A DNA stretch of 64,000 nt from Vibrio methylphosphonaticus (GTDB lineage: Bacteria; Pseudomonadota; Gammaproteobacteria; Enterobacterales; Vibrionaceae): NCBI RefSeq assembly GCF_023634655.1, contig NZ_JAMKMS010000019.1, positions 19,582-83,581 of the forward strand, written 5' to 3'. How positions within the stretch are numbered: the first letter of the stretch is position 1; each line of letters starts with the position of its first letter. A program made the position numbers and the translations under genes. Below the pieces are notes generated by a model. That model was not told the DNA's origin, did no database searches, and worked only from the letters and a program-made list of their open reading frames with translations. Below, piece by piece: positions 16,055-23,920 of this stretch.

Positions 16055-16948
16055 CTATTTAATCGTACGGTTGTGATTTTGCACCGCAATTTGTGGCGCA
16101 TTAATATTGTGTTTACGAAATTCATCAATGACACGCAGTGTAATATCGGTTTCAAATAGCTTCTCGTACGCGGTATCAACCACGTACGCTTTACAGGTTA
16201 ATTGAACCGCTAAGTAATTGTCCGTAATCGTTTGTTTGACCAATACGGTCACAGGTTTGGGTAAATGAATATAGCGACTAGACGACGCAGCTTCCTGAAT
16301 TAAATTACGAGCCATGACGATGTCTTCATTCATGCCAACATAGAAAGGAATCACGACTTGCATGTCCAACGCCCCATAGTTACCACTGACCGTGACTTCG
16401 TTAAGAAACTTGTTATTAGGAATGGTAATGATGTCGTCGTTTAATGTCCGCATTCGAACCGAGCGTAATCCAATGGTAGTAATGTCCCCGTAGTTACCTT
16501 CAAATGTAACGCGGTCACCAACCTGAAAAGGGCGATCAATCATAACGGTCAATCCGGCAATGAAAGAGGCCGCAAGGTCTTTGAGTGCAAAGCCCACAGA
16601 TACGGCAAGCGTGCCGCCAATGAGGGCTAATATATGGTCATTGATTCGAAAACTTAGCATGAATACCACTAAGCCTGCGGTCATATAGATAAAGAACTGC
16701 AGGAAAGACTGCAATTTTTGTAGCAGCATTCGGTATTGAACAAACTGTCCTCCAATACTGTCTACCATTGAATTCATAAATTTAATCAGAACCCAGGTGC
16801 CCATCATGATTAGCACGCTGAAGATTACGCCAGACCAACGGATTAAATTGGTAAACTGAGTAATGTTTTCGACCGAGGCAACGGCTTCTTCAGCATTAAC
16901 CGCGCAAGAAAACATAAGTGGGGCAATAAGGTAAAGCCATTTAGTCAT
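16055..16948 (-). CDS. Small-conductance mechanosensitive channel, MscS family
   Basis: Inner-membrane mechanosensitive channel of 297 aa. A cleavable-looking signal (MTKWLYLIAPLMFSCAVNAEE) precedes a TM helix, a second TM (FFIYMTAGLVVFMLSF), and the Gly/Ala-rich pore helix region ALIGGTLAVSVGFALKDLAASFIAG. The conserved MscS beta domain follows (RPFQVGDRVTFEGNYGDITTIGLRSVRMRTLNDDIITIPNN). Length and architecture match MscS. The gene starts 14 bp after the large membrane-AAA gene, so the two are almost certainly co-transcribed and may act together. Confidence 0.9.
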   Translation of the reverse strand: MTKWLYLIAPLMFSCAVNAEEAVASVENITQFTNLIRWSGVIFSVLIMMGTWVLIKFMNSMVDSIGGQFVQYRMLLQKLQSFLQFFIYMTAGLVVFMLSFRINDHILALIGGTLAVSVGFALKDLAASFIAGLTVMIDRPFQVGDRVTFEGNYGDITTIGLRSVRMRTLNDDIITIPNNKFLNEVTVSGNYGALDMQVVIPFYVGMNEDIVMARNLIQEAASSSRYIHLPKPVTVLVKQTITDNYLAVQLTCKAYVVDTAYEKLFETDITLRVIDEFRKHNINAPQIAVQNHNRTIK

Positions 16949-16962
16949 AACAATAACCCCCG

Positions 16963-19311
16963 TTATTTCACTAATAAATGTTGGCGGTCGAGCACATTAG
17001 TAATGTGTCTAAACCAATGATCAGAGACTCGAGCTTTATCTTCAGCCCATTCTATATAACCTCGGCTTTGGAAGTAGCGTAAGGTACCAATGACCTCAGA
17101 AATGGTAAGCTGCGTGCAATCAGAAAGGTCGTCAGGTGATGCCGACTCTAATTGAACAATCGATCGCAGTACGGCAAGCATAGGTTTTGGCATTTTTTCC
17201 AATTCTTCTGATTCCGGCGCGTGAAATAGTCGCACAACGACTCGATGGTTACTTTTATCCTTTCTTAATGAAAATCTAAAAAAGCGCAACGCGACAGTAG
17301 GGTTGCCATCAGAGTAATGCCATAAGATACGGTAGAAGCCTTGTCGTGCTCGCTCTTCTTCTGTTTCACTGTCGTTATCCCATTGTTTCGGAACGACAAG
17401 CCCATCAAAGCTCAAGGGTTTTTCGATGCTTTGATTAATACGAGTATCGAGCAACTGTTGAATTTGTACTTCACTCCATCTAGGTAAAAAAGCAACCCAA
17501 TCAAATAATAAGCGCTCACCACGTGCACGATCTACAAAGCGCCAACTGGCTTTTTCTATAGCAAAAACAGCCCTGTGATTTTTCTTAGATCGGCGTAATA
17601 GGTTAGTGAAGCGAATGAGGTCGTTAAGTCCACCGACTTTTGGCTTCACCAACCTCTGGCAGTTATCAATGGCAATGAGGTAGGGGATTTCGCTTTTACG
17701 CAATAAAGTGAGGATTTTCACTTCGCTCGTATCAGGCTCCAACCCTAGACTTATTGCTAACTCGACTAATAGTTCTGTATAACCGGCGAGTGGGCAATTG
17801 ATGTAAATGGGTTCGGCATTTTTCGTTTTAGCTAATAATTGTTGAAGGACGCGCGTTGCTCCCACACCTCGCTCGCCTGTAATGACGCAGATTGCAGGAT
17901 TATCGGTGAGCAAATATTGCGACAGCTGTTTTATTTCATTGGTCGCATAATCAACGAGCGGACTTTCTTCATTTCCTGGAAGAATGTACTTAAATGCAGC
18001 ATCCCCGCGGACACGCACTAAATTATGGTCACCTTTACTGCCTGTTTGCTTAGCGACTTCAATTTTAAATAGGTAGGTTAATGCCTGGTTAAAAAAGGTA
18101 TTTCTTGATAAAAGCCCAATAGAGCGATTCTTTATGTGATGAATGGTGAGCCAAATCGTTGCAATTGTAGTGGCAATAATACCCAAAAATAACGTATCTT
18201 TTTTTCTGGACGCCCAAACGACAATCAGCGGTTTCTCCGTAACGCGTTCCAATGATTGAAATACGATAGGTTTCCACATTATTAAGACGGTCACGGTTAT
18301 AAAGGCAAACCAAAATGAGAATAAGCTGTATATCCAGTAATAAATCGTTCCTTTGCCGAGGGTTTCAGATGAAATTTGCAGCACCACACCCGCTAAGATA
18401 AAACTCCATACATAGCGTCGAATAGTAGAGAGTCGTAACGCTACAATCTCTGGGCTTGAAGCCATACTATTGCGATGAGCAAACTCCAAAATAAAGCTAA
18501 TGGCAATCGAACCACCCAGTACCCACCACGTGAAAATTTCTAAGTAAATGAGATGCTCTAACGCTTCTATGCCGCTTAACACTCGCAAAGACAGTGTGAG
18601 CGCGATTAACCAAGCGATGGCGCGACTCGCACGACTGATGTACCAAATGATGCGCACCCAAATAGGCGGCTTAGACATATTTGATGCAACGTGCTGTTTA
18701 AATTGTTCAAACAGACGTTTTTGGTTGGCTAGCCACCACATTAACAATGTGTAGATAAAGAAGACTTTGAGCGTCGCCCAAATAACAGGAATAGGGGAAA
18801 TGAAGATTTCTTTTACGAGTGTTTTAATACTGATGAATTGTAGAAAGACAAAGTACTCCGCATTTAGCGTGGTGAGCTTTAGCTCCTGCTTAAATTGAGT
18901 GACGCCATCAGGACCAAACCCAGTGAGTTGATCTCGAGTTCGAGAAGATGCCAAGTCGAGTAAGCGTTGCTTGCTAAGACTTAAGCTTACTAAGGTTAAA
19001 TAGTGATTCTCGACGTTTAACCAGTGTTCATCTTTTTCGGTCGAGGTCTGACGGTACTCTTTCAAAGATCTTTCAAACGACACTATTTCATCATCCTGCA
19101 ACTCTAGTGTTACTGACAATAATCGTCGGACTTTAGCTTTCTCTGCGGGTGTTAAGAATAACGGGTTAGCGAATCCGGAGACTTCCTTCTCCATATCAAC
19201 TGCACTTTGAGATAACACTGGAATCGTCTCATCTTGATATTCCCACTTAGCCATCGCTTGGGAGCAAAAAAGAGACATGAGTATCGATAGTGTAATAATG
19301 AACTTTTTCAT
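16963..19311 (-). CDS. Membrane protein with AAA-like domain and defective Walker A
   Basis: A 782-aa protein: signal peptide (MKKFIITLSILMSLFCSQAMA), a ~140-residue periplasmic helical region, six TM helices (about residues 170-410) and a C-terminal P-loop-like domain. The nucleotide loop reads GERGVGAT, with Ala485 where the catalytic Lys should be, and the Walker B-like strand is YLIAIDNCQRL, lacking the usual acidic second residue. It ends in a winged-helix-like segment. A GTG at 19323 is an alternative start; the ATG at 19311 begins the signal peptide. Paired with the downstream MscS gene. It may be a nucleotide-independent regulator of the channel; family and role are unknown to me. Confidence 0.75.
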   Translation of the reverse strand: MKKFIITLSILMSLFCSQAMAKWEYQDETIPVLSQSAVDMEKEVSGFANPLFLTPAEKAKVRRLLSVTLELQDDEIVSFERSLKEYRQTSTEKDEHWLNVENHYLTLVSLSLSKQRLLDLASSRTRDQLTGFGPDGVTQFKQELKLTTLNAEYFVFLQFISIKTLVKEIFISPIPVIWATLKVFFIYTLLMWWLANQKRLFEQFKQHVASNMSKPPIWVRIIWYISRASRAIAWLIALTLSLRVLSGIEALEHLIYLEIFTWWVLGGSIAISFILEFAHRNSMASSPEIVALRLSTIRRYVWSFILAGVVLQISSETLGKGTIYYWIYSLFSFWFAFITVTVLIMWKPIVFQSLERVTEKPLIVVWASRKKDTLFLGIIATTIATIWLTIHHIKNRSIGLLSRNTFFNQALTYLFKIEVAKQTGSKGDHNLVRVRGDAAFKYILPGNEESPLVDYATNEIKQLSQYLLTDNPAICVITGERGVGATRVLQQLLAKTKNAEPIYINCPLAGYTELLVELAISLGLEPDTSEVKILTLLRKSEIPYLIAIDNCQRLVKPKVGGLNDLIRFTNLLRRSKKNHRAVFAIEKASWRFVDRARGERLLFDWVAFLPRWSEVQIQQLLDTRINQSIEKPLSFDGLVVPKQWDNDSETEEERARQGFYRILWHYSDGNPTVALRFFRFSLRKDKSNHRVVVRLFHAPESEELEKMPKPMLAVLRSIVQLESASPDDLSDCTQLTISEVIGTLRYFQSRGYIEWAEDKARVSDHWFRHITNVLDRQHLLVK

Positions 19312-19520
19312 GATTCTGCACACTGCCTGTAACTGACTGTATAAATTGGTATTGTCATAACTATATAGTGTAGTTACCGTAATTGGACTTCGCTCATTTT
19401 GGCAGGAGAAAATTGAAAATGAGCAGAATTTGTATTAGAAATGAATAGTCCGTGGTCACTTTGTCAGTAAAAGCTTTAGCTTTACCGTAAAAAGCTGAGG
19501 GTGACGTCACTTTGTTACTT

Positions 19521-19556
19521 GCAACCTAGGCTAACTCCCTGTAGGGTTGCGCAGTT
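19521..19556 (+). promoter_or_regulatory. Leader hairpin upstream of the ABC-F gene
   Basis: GCAACCTA (19521-19528) pairs with TAGGGTTGC (19542-19550, one bulged G), followed by a T-rich run (GCAGTTTTG). It lies 32 bases before the GTG start, in a position where attenuation hairpins of antibiotic-responsive ABC-F genes occur. No leader peptide was established. Confidence 0.35.
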
Positions 19557-19581
19557 TTGTTCATTCTCAAAGGTATTGCTT

Positions 19582-21174
19582 GTGCTTTCAACCGCTAACA
19601 TCACTCAACAGTTTGGTGCTAAACCACTGTTTGAAAATATTTCTATCAAATTTGGTGACGGTAACCGTTACGGCCTAATTGGCGCGAACGGCTGTGGTAA
19701 ATCCACGTTTATGAAGATTCTAAGCGGTGAGCTAGAGCAAACCAGTGGTACGGTATCTTGTGATCCTAATGAACGCGTAGCAAAACTGAACCAAGATCAG
19801 TTTGCTTACGAAGCGTTTTCTGTTGTTGACACGGTCATCATGGGTCACAAAGAGCTTTGGGAAATCAAAAAAGAACGTGACCGTATTTACTCATTACCAG
19901 AAATGAGTGAAGACGACGGTATGAAAGTCGCCGATCTTGAAGTTCAATTTGCAGAACTTGATGGTTACATGGCGGAATCAAAAGCCGGTGAATTACTATT
20001 AGCGGTAGGTATTCCACTAGAGCAGCATTACGGTCTAATGAGCGAAGTCGCGCCTGGTTGGAAATTACGTGTGCTATTGGCTCAGGTGTTATTTGCTGAC
20101 CCACATATCATGCTACTTGACGAACCAACGAACAACTTGGACATGGATACTATCCGTTGGTTGGAGCAAACGCTTAACCAACGTAATTGTACTATGATCA
20201 TCATCTCGCATGACCGTCACTTCTTAAACAGTGTATGTACCCATATGGCTGACCTAGATTACGGTGAGTTGCGTGTTTACCCAGGTAACTACGACGAGTA
20301 CATGTTCGCTGCGACTCAAGCTCGTGAGCGCCTGCTATCTGATAACGCGAAGAAAAAAGCACAAATTGCAGAACTTCAAACGTTCGTTTCTCGATTCTCT
20401 GCCAATGCTTCGAAAGCGAAACAAGCAACGTCTCGTGCTAAGCAAATTGATAAAATCCAACTTGATGAAGTGAAAGCATCAAGCCGCCAGAACCCATTCA
20501 TTCGTTTTGAGCAAGAGAAAGAGCTGTTCCGTAATGCTCTTATTATTGAAGAGCTCTCTAACGGCTTTGATGAGGGTATGCTTTGGTCTGACTTCAATGC
20601 TATTTTTGAAGTCGGTGAGCGTGTCGCTATTATTGGTGAAAATGGTGTGGGCAAAACAACACTATTGAATACACTTGCTGGTGCGTTAGAGCAAAAATCA
20701 GGCACGTACAAATGGTCTGAAAATTCGAATATTGGCTACTATGCTCAAGATCATGCCCATGATTTTGCAGAAGATCTCAACCTAACAGATTGGATGGGGC
20801 AGTGGCGTCAAGAAGGTGATGATGAGCAAGTTGTTCGTAGTTTCCTAGGTCGCATGCTGTTTAGCCAAGATGACATCAAAAAGTCAGTGAAAGTTCTGTC
20901 TGGTGGTGAACAAGGTCGTATGCTTCTAGGCAAGCTAATGATGCATAAACCAAACATGTTGTTGATGGATGAACCAACAAACCACATGGATATGGAATCG
21001 ATTGAATCATTAAACTTAGCGCTTGAGAACTACAAAGGGACATTGTTATTCGTATCGCACGACAGACAATTCGTATCGTCTTTGGCGACGCGTATTCTGG
21101 AAATCAAAGACAACAAGATCAATGACTTCAAAGGCACGTATGAAGAGTTCTTGAAAATGCGCGGTGACGCTTAA
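19582..21174 (+). CDS. ybiT: ABC-F ATPase, YbiT-like
   Basis: Cytoplasmic ABC-F protein of 530 aa with two ATPase domains and no membrane segments; such proteins act on the ribosome. Domain 1 has Walker A GANGCGKST, an APGWKLRVLLA signature region and LLDEPTNNLD. The charged linker is around residues 240-310. Domain 2 has GENGVGKTT, LSGGEQGRM and LLMDEPTNHMD. The start is GTG at 19582, with AGG eight bases upstream and the product beginning MLSTANITQQFG, parallel to E. coli YbiT; the longer ORF start lies in the leader. YbiT itself is poorly characterised. Followed by a strong terminator. Confidence 0.9.
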   Translation: MLSTANITQQFGAKPLFENISIKFGDGNRYGLIGANGCGKSTFMKILSGELEQTSGTVSCDPNERVAKLNQDQFAYEAFSVVDTVIMGHKELWEIKKERDRIYSLPEMSEDDGMKVADLEVQFAELDGYMAESKAGELLLAVGIPLEQHYGLMSEVAPGWKLRVLLAQVLFADPHIMLLDEPTNNLDMDTIRWLEQTLNQRNCTMIIISHDRHFLNSVCTHMADLDYGELRVYPGNYDEYMFAATQARERLLSDNAKKKAQIAELQTFVSRFSANASKAKQATSRAKQIDKIQLDEVKASSRQNPFIRFEQEKELFRNALIIEELSNGFDEGMLWSDFNAIFEVGERVAIIGENGVGKTTLLNTLAGALEQKSGTYKWSENSNIGYYAQDHAHDFAEDLNLTDWMGQWRQEGDDEQVVRSFLGRMLFSQDDIKKSVKVLSGGEQGRMLLGKLMMHKPNMLLMDEPTNHMDMESIESLNLALENYKGTLLFVSHDRQFVSSLATRILEIKDNKINDFKGTYEEFLKMRGDA

Positions 21175-21237
21175 GTTTAAGAGTCTTTGTCGATACTGAG
21201 ATATTTAAACTCTGAATATCGTCAACAAGTCATAAAG

Positions 21238-21273
21238 AAAAAAGGCAGCCATATTATGTGGTCTGCCTTTTTT
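21238..21273. terminator. Bidirectional intrinsic terminator
   Basis: AAAAAAGGCAG (21238-21248) and CTGCCTTTTTT (21263-21273) form an 11-bp stem with U-tracts in both directions. It serves the ABC-F gene and the convergent fdhD gene. Confidence 0.88.
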
Positions 21274-21311
21274 ATCGGATTGAGTCTTACAATCTCGTTA
21301 CTGCAATCTCG

Positions 21312-22136
21312 TTATTGAGTGCCTTTCACATCAAAATCAATTTTGTCGCTACCGGTGAATACTTGGAAACGCAGCCCTTTAGCTCGAGCTATGGTGGTTA
21401 TGCCAAACTGTTTGGCTAGATCTAACCCCATCTGAGTCACACCAGAGCGAGACAAAAGCACAGAAATACCCATCTGCGCCACTTTGATGACCATTTCAGA
21501 GGTGAGTCGACCTGTCGTATAAAAAATCTTATCGTCACCTGTTTCTTCATTAAGCCACATTTCACCGGCTAACGTATCAACCGCGTTATGACGCCCTACG
21601 TCTTCGACAAACGAAAGAACTTGGTTATTTTGACAAATCGCACATCCGTGCACAGCACCTGCTTTTTTATACGTATCGTTAAAGTGGGTGAGCGCTTCGA
21701 GTGTGGCATAAATTTGTGATTGTTTTAGCGGCGTCTGCGGTACTTGATAGCCATCAAGTTGCTTCATTACGTTGCCATACATCGTACCTTGCCCACAACC
21801 AGAGGTGACGGTTTTTTTCTTGAGCGCTTCATCGAGAAAGTCGGTATTTTCTTTCGTAATCACCGCTGCAGAATGGGTTTCCCAATCGATGATGAGTGAC
21901 TCTATCGCGTTAGGATCAGATAAGAACCCCTGATTTTTTAGGTAACCCAGAACTAAAGAATCAGGTCTAGAACCCAAGGTCATTAATGTGACGATTTCCT
22001 TCCAATTCAGCATCACGGTAAGGGGACGTTCACAGGCGATTTGCTTGACGAGTTTTTCACCATATTCGTCAACAACTTCAACTTCCATTGTCTGCAAAGG
22101 ATTTTCGCTTGTTCTAATAATATTTGGCTTTACCAC
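21312..22136 (-). CDS. fdhD: Formate dehydrogenase accessory sulfurtransferase FdhD
   Basis: Cytoplasmic accessory protein that passes sulfur from a cysteine desulfurase to the molybdenum/tungsten cofactor of formate dehydrogenase. The 274-aa protein has the family's FVEDVGRHNAVD motif and the TGRLTSEMV and SVLLSRSGVT stretches. The start is GTG at 22136, with AGGA eight bases upstream. Oddity: at the site of the conserved C-x-x-C pair it reads SGCGQGT, keeping Cys114 but with Gly at 117, so it depends on one cysteine. It is divergent from the formate dehydrogenase gene cluster, consistent with its role. Confidence 0.93.
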   Translation of the reverse strand: MVKPNIIRTSENPLQTMEVEVVDEYGEKLVKQIACERPLTVMLNWKEIVTLMTLGSRPDSLVLGYLKNQGFLSDPNAIESLIIDWETHSAAVITKENTDFLDEALKKKTVTSGCGQGTMYGNVMKQLDGYQVPQTPLKQSQIYATLEALTHFNDTYKKAGAVHGCAICQNNQVLSFVEDVGRHNAVDTLAGEMWLNEETGDDKIFYTTGRLTSEMVIKVAQMGISVLLSRSGVTQMGLDLAKQFGITTIARAKGLRFQVFTGSDKIDFDVKGTQ

Positions 22137-22196
22137 GCACTATGTCCTTTTATTCAACTGTAATAGCGGTTAAGACAACGAATGAACTCAACCTAT

Positions 22197-22212
22197 TGGC
22201 TTGATTATTGCT
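22197..22212 (+). promoter_or_regulatory. Candidate sigma-54 promoter for DUF3305/DUF3306
   Basis: TGGCTTGATTATTGCT has GG and GC at exact -24/-12 spacing with a good TTGCT box. Predicted start is near 22224, leaving a ~146-base leader before the DUF3305 ATG. A partial operator GACATAGTGC (minus strand, about 22137-22146) lies ~80 bp upstream, overlapping the fdhD start. Confidence 0.5.
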
Positions 22213-22369
22213 TCGTAATCAGTAATTAGCAACTCAGTTAATGACAAAAGCAAATTAAATGCCAATGACTGATACCGATGACTTAATAAAGTGATTGGAC
22301 GCCCATAAGAGTGTTATAAATCCACAGTGATCATCGTTGTAAGCCAACCTAATCCAAAAAGAGACGCAG

Positions 22370-22807
22370 ATGTTACCTGAAAAAAATGACGACCAATGGC
22401 CGCTACAAATTGACGTGGTTGCCACAGAAAAACAAGTCGGTCGCTGGATGACCACGCAAAGAGAACTCAACGGATTTGGTCTTTCTGATGTTGATATCAG
22501 CCGACCTTATTCCTTATTGGAGCTCTATAAAGATGAACGTACAGACTATCGTTTTAACCTAAGCTCCCAAGCGCCCAAATTGTTTGTGGTGTTCGATAAT
22601 CATGACGAATCAGATGTCACCCCGATTCTTGTTACTGCATCTCAAGGCGTCGCAGGATCGTTTATGGATGGGGACTACTTGGTTCTATCAAATGCCATGC
22701 CGTTACCAATACAAGCTTGGATGGAAGCGTTTATCGGTCGGCACGGAGAGTTACTAGAAGTACGCCGTAAAAAGCGTAAAGGCGCGGGGCGATCAAGTGA
22801 AAAATAA
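22370..22807 (+). CDS. DUF3305 protein, formate dehydrogenase-associated
   Basis: A 145-aa soluble protein matching DUF3305, a family found at the head of formate dehydrogenase operons. The typical features are a beta-rich core with a Q-V-G-R-W-M segment near residue 22 and the C-terminal PLPIQAWMEAFIGRHGE; the tail is strongly basic (RRKKRKGAGR). Biochemical role unknown; a maturation or biogenesis part is inferred from constant linkage. It overlaps the DUF3306 gene by 11 bp. Confidence 0.82.
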   Translation: MLPEKNDDQWPLQIDVVATEKQVGRWMTTQRELNGFGLSDVDISRPYSLLELYKDERTDYRFNLSSQAPKLFVVFDNHDESDVTPILVTASQGVAGSFMDGDYLVLSNAMPLPIQAWMEAFIGRHGELLEVRRKKRKGAGRSSEK

Positions 22808-23615
22808 TTTCCTATCTCGTTGGTCGCAACGAAAGCTAGACGCCGATAAAGACGTTACCTCTACGCAAACTAATGTCGATGAGCAGAACGCTGATGCTCA
22901 AATAGTTATAGATAAACAGTTAGTTACGGATAAGCAGTTAGCTACGGATAACCAATTAATTACAGATAGAAAAGTCGTCACAGAACGTTCTGAAAGTGCG
23001 ATAGCAGTAGACTCAAACACCGCGCCAGGTGGATTTAAAGGTGAAGGGGAGTCTGAATGTCGTCAACCGACGGAGGACAATACCGAAGGTCTAGTCACAG
23101 AAAGTCAGGCGTCTTGCGATAGAAGTGAAGAATCTGAACAGGATGATGTACCGGTTGAGTCACTTAGCATGTCGGAATTAATGACTAAAACGGGTATCGA
23201 CAAAGCGGCAAAAAAAGCGGCGCTGCGTAAAATGTTTCTTAGCCCCGAATTTAATGTTGTTGATCGACTCAACGATTATGACCATGACTATGCTGCGGTA
23301 AAACCGCTTGCTGCTGGTGTTGCGGAAACGCTCAGAGAATGGGTTAATAAAGTAGAAGAACTTGATAGTGAGCCAGTTGAACCTGAAAACGTAGCAAGCA
23401 ATCAAGAGGACGATGTTCTCACACTCGATAATGAGAACGCCAATGATGAACAACAAGTAAGTTGTGATGATGCGCTTGAAGCGGAACAAGTTAACAACGC
23501 CGAGGTCGACGACCCGCAACACGTAACCGATGCCGGTGCGGACTCAAGCGTTTCATGCGTCAATGCTGAAATTAAGCTTGAACCTGGTCAAGATGACGGG
23601 GTAGACAAAAGCTAA
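22797..23615 (+). CDS. DUF3306 protein with hexapeptide repeat
   Basis: A 272-aa protein of the DUF3306 family, recognised by the N-terminal FLSRWSQRKL and the central segment LSMSELMTKTGIDKAAKKAALRKMFLSPEFNVVDRLNDYDHDY. The start is GTG, overlapping the preceding gene. Residues ~39-62 are four degenerate hexapeptides (DKQLVT-like) encoded by an 18-bp DNA repeat, and much of the rest is acidic and low complexity, probably disordered. The family accompanies formate dehydrogenase; function unknown. The gene is longer than usual because of these insertions. Confidence 0.82.
   Translation: MKNNFLSRWSQRKLDADKDVTSTQTNVDEQNADAQIVIDKQLVTDKQLATDNQLITDRKVVTERSESAIAVDSNTAPGGFKGEGESECRQPTEDNTEGLVTESQASCDRSEESEQDDVPVESLSMSELMTKTGIDKAAKKAALRKMFLSPEFNVVDRLNDYDHDYAAVKPLAAGVAETLREWVNKVEELDSEPVEPENVASNQEDDVLTLDNENANDEQQVSCDDALEAEQVNNAEVDDPQHVTDAGADSSVSCVNAEIKLEPGQDDGVDKS
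22911..22982 (+). repeat. 18-bp in-frame tandem repeat in the DUF3306 gene
   Basis: Four units of 18 bp starting at 22911, 22929, 22947 and 22965 (consensus GATAARCAGTTAGYTACG, decaying rightward) encode DKQLVT, DKQLAT, DNQLIT and DRKVVT. The unit length preserves the reading frame. Confidence 0.85.
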
Positions 23616-23654
23616 CACTTTGATTGGGACAATATTTACCACACAAAAAATAGG

Positions 23655-23700
23655 TACATTTTGTCTTAGTAATAAAATGATATAACTAAGACAAATTGTC
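23655..23700. promoter_or_regulatory. GACA-N3-TGTC operators upstream of the fdh operon
   Basis: Site A at 23655-23665 reads TACATTTTGTC; site B at 23690-23700 reads GACAAATTGTC, an exact GACA-N3-TGTC palindrome. A weaker copy begins at 23628 (GACAATATTTA). Sites A and B are ~205 and ~170 bp upstream of the predicted sigma-54 start, in the enhancer range, and match the tup operators. Apart from these sites and the promoter, I see no gene in the 305-bp spacer 23616-23920. Confidence 0.6.
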
Positions 23701-23837
23701 TCACCATGTTAAATAAGCCCGATAAACCCTATCCGTTGAACTCAAAAGTGATTCTTACGTGGGGGATAAACCACATAATTTGGGCGTATTTATCAATTTA
23801 TCGGTTAGTCGGCTATAAATTCGAGAGAGTTTCTAGT

Positions 23838-23853
23838 TGGAACAATAATTGCA
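23838..23853 (+). promoter_or_regulatory. Sigma-54 (-24/-12) promoter for the fdh operon
   Basis: TGGAACAATAATTGCA matches the sigma-54 consensus with exact GG...GC spacing and TTGCA at -12. Predicted start is near 23865, ~56 bases before the first ATG at 23921. Confidence 0.72.
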
Positions 23854-23920
23854 ATTTGTATCGACAGTGACGAGTTAACGTCAAAGCAATGAGGCAAAGA
23901 CCTCTGCACTGGAAGATGCA

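Noticed and set aside
6399..19311. Genomic island inserted between the tup/kinase locus and the ABC-F/fdh locus
   Set aside because: No integrase, tRNA, attachment repeats or transposase found at the borders; only synteny comparison could support it.
19501..19510. GTGACGTCAC palindrome as an operator
   Set aside because: A single 10-bp palindrome with no second copy at a comparable promoter; TGACGTCA near 9822 is not in a similar context.
21290..21314. 11-bp direct repeat CAATCTCGTTA at the fdhD 3' end
   Set aside because: Only two copies separated by three bases; likely local slippage with no flanking element.
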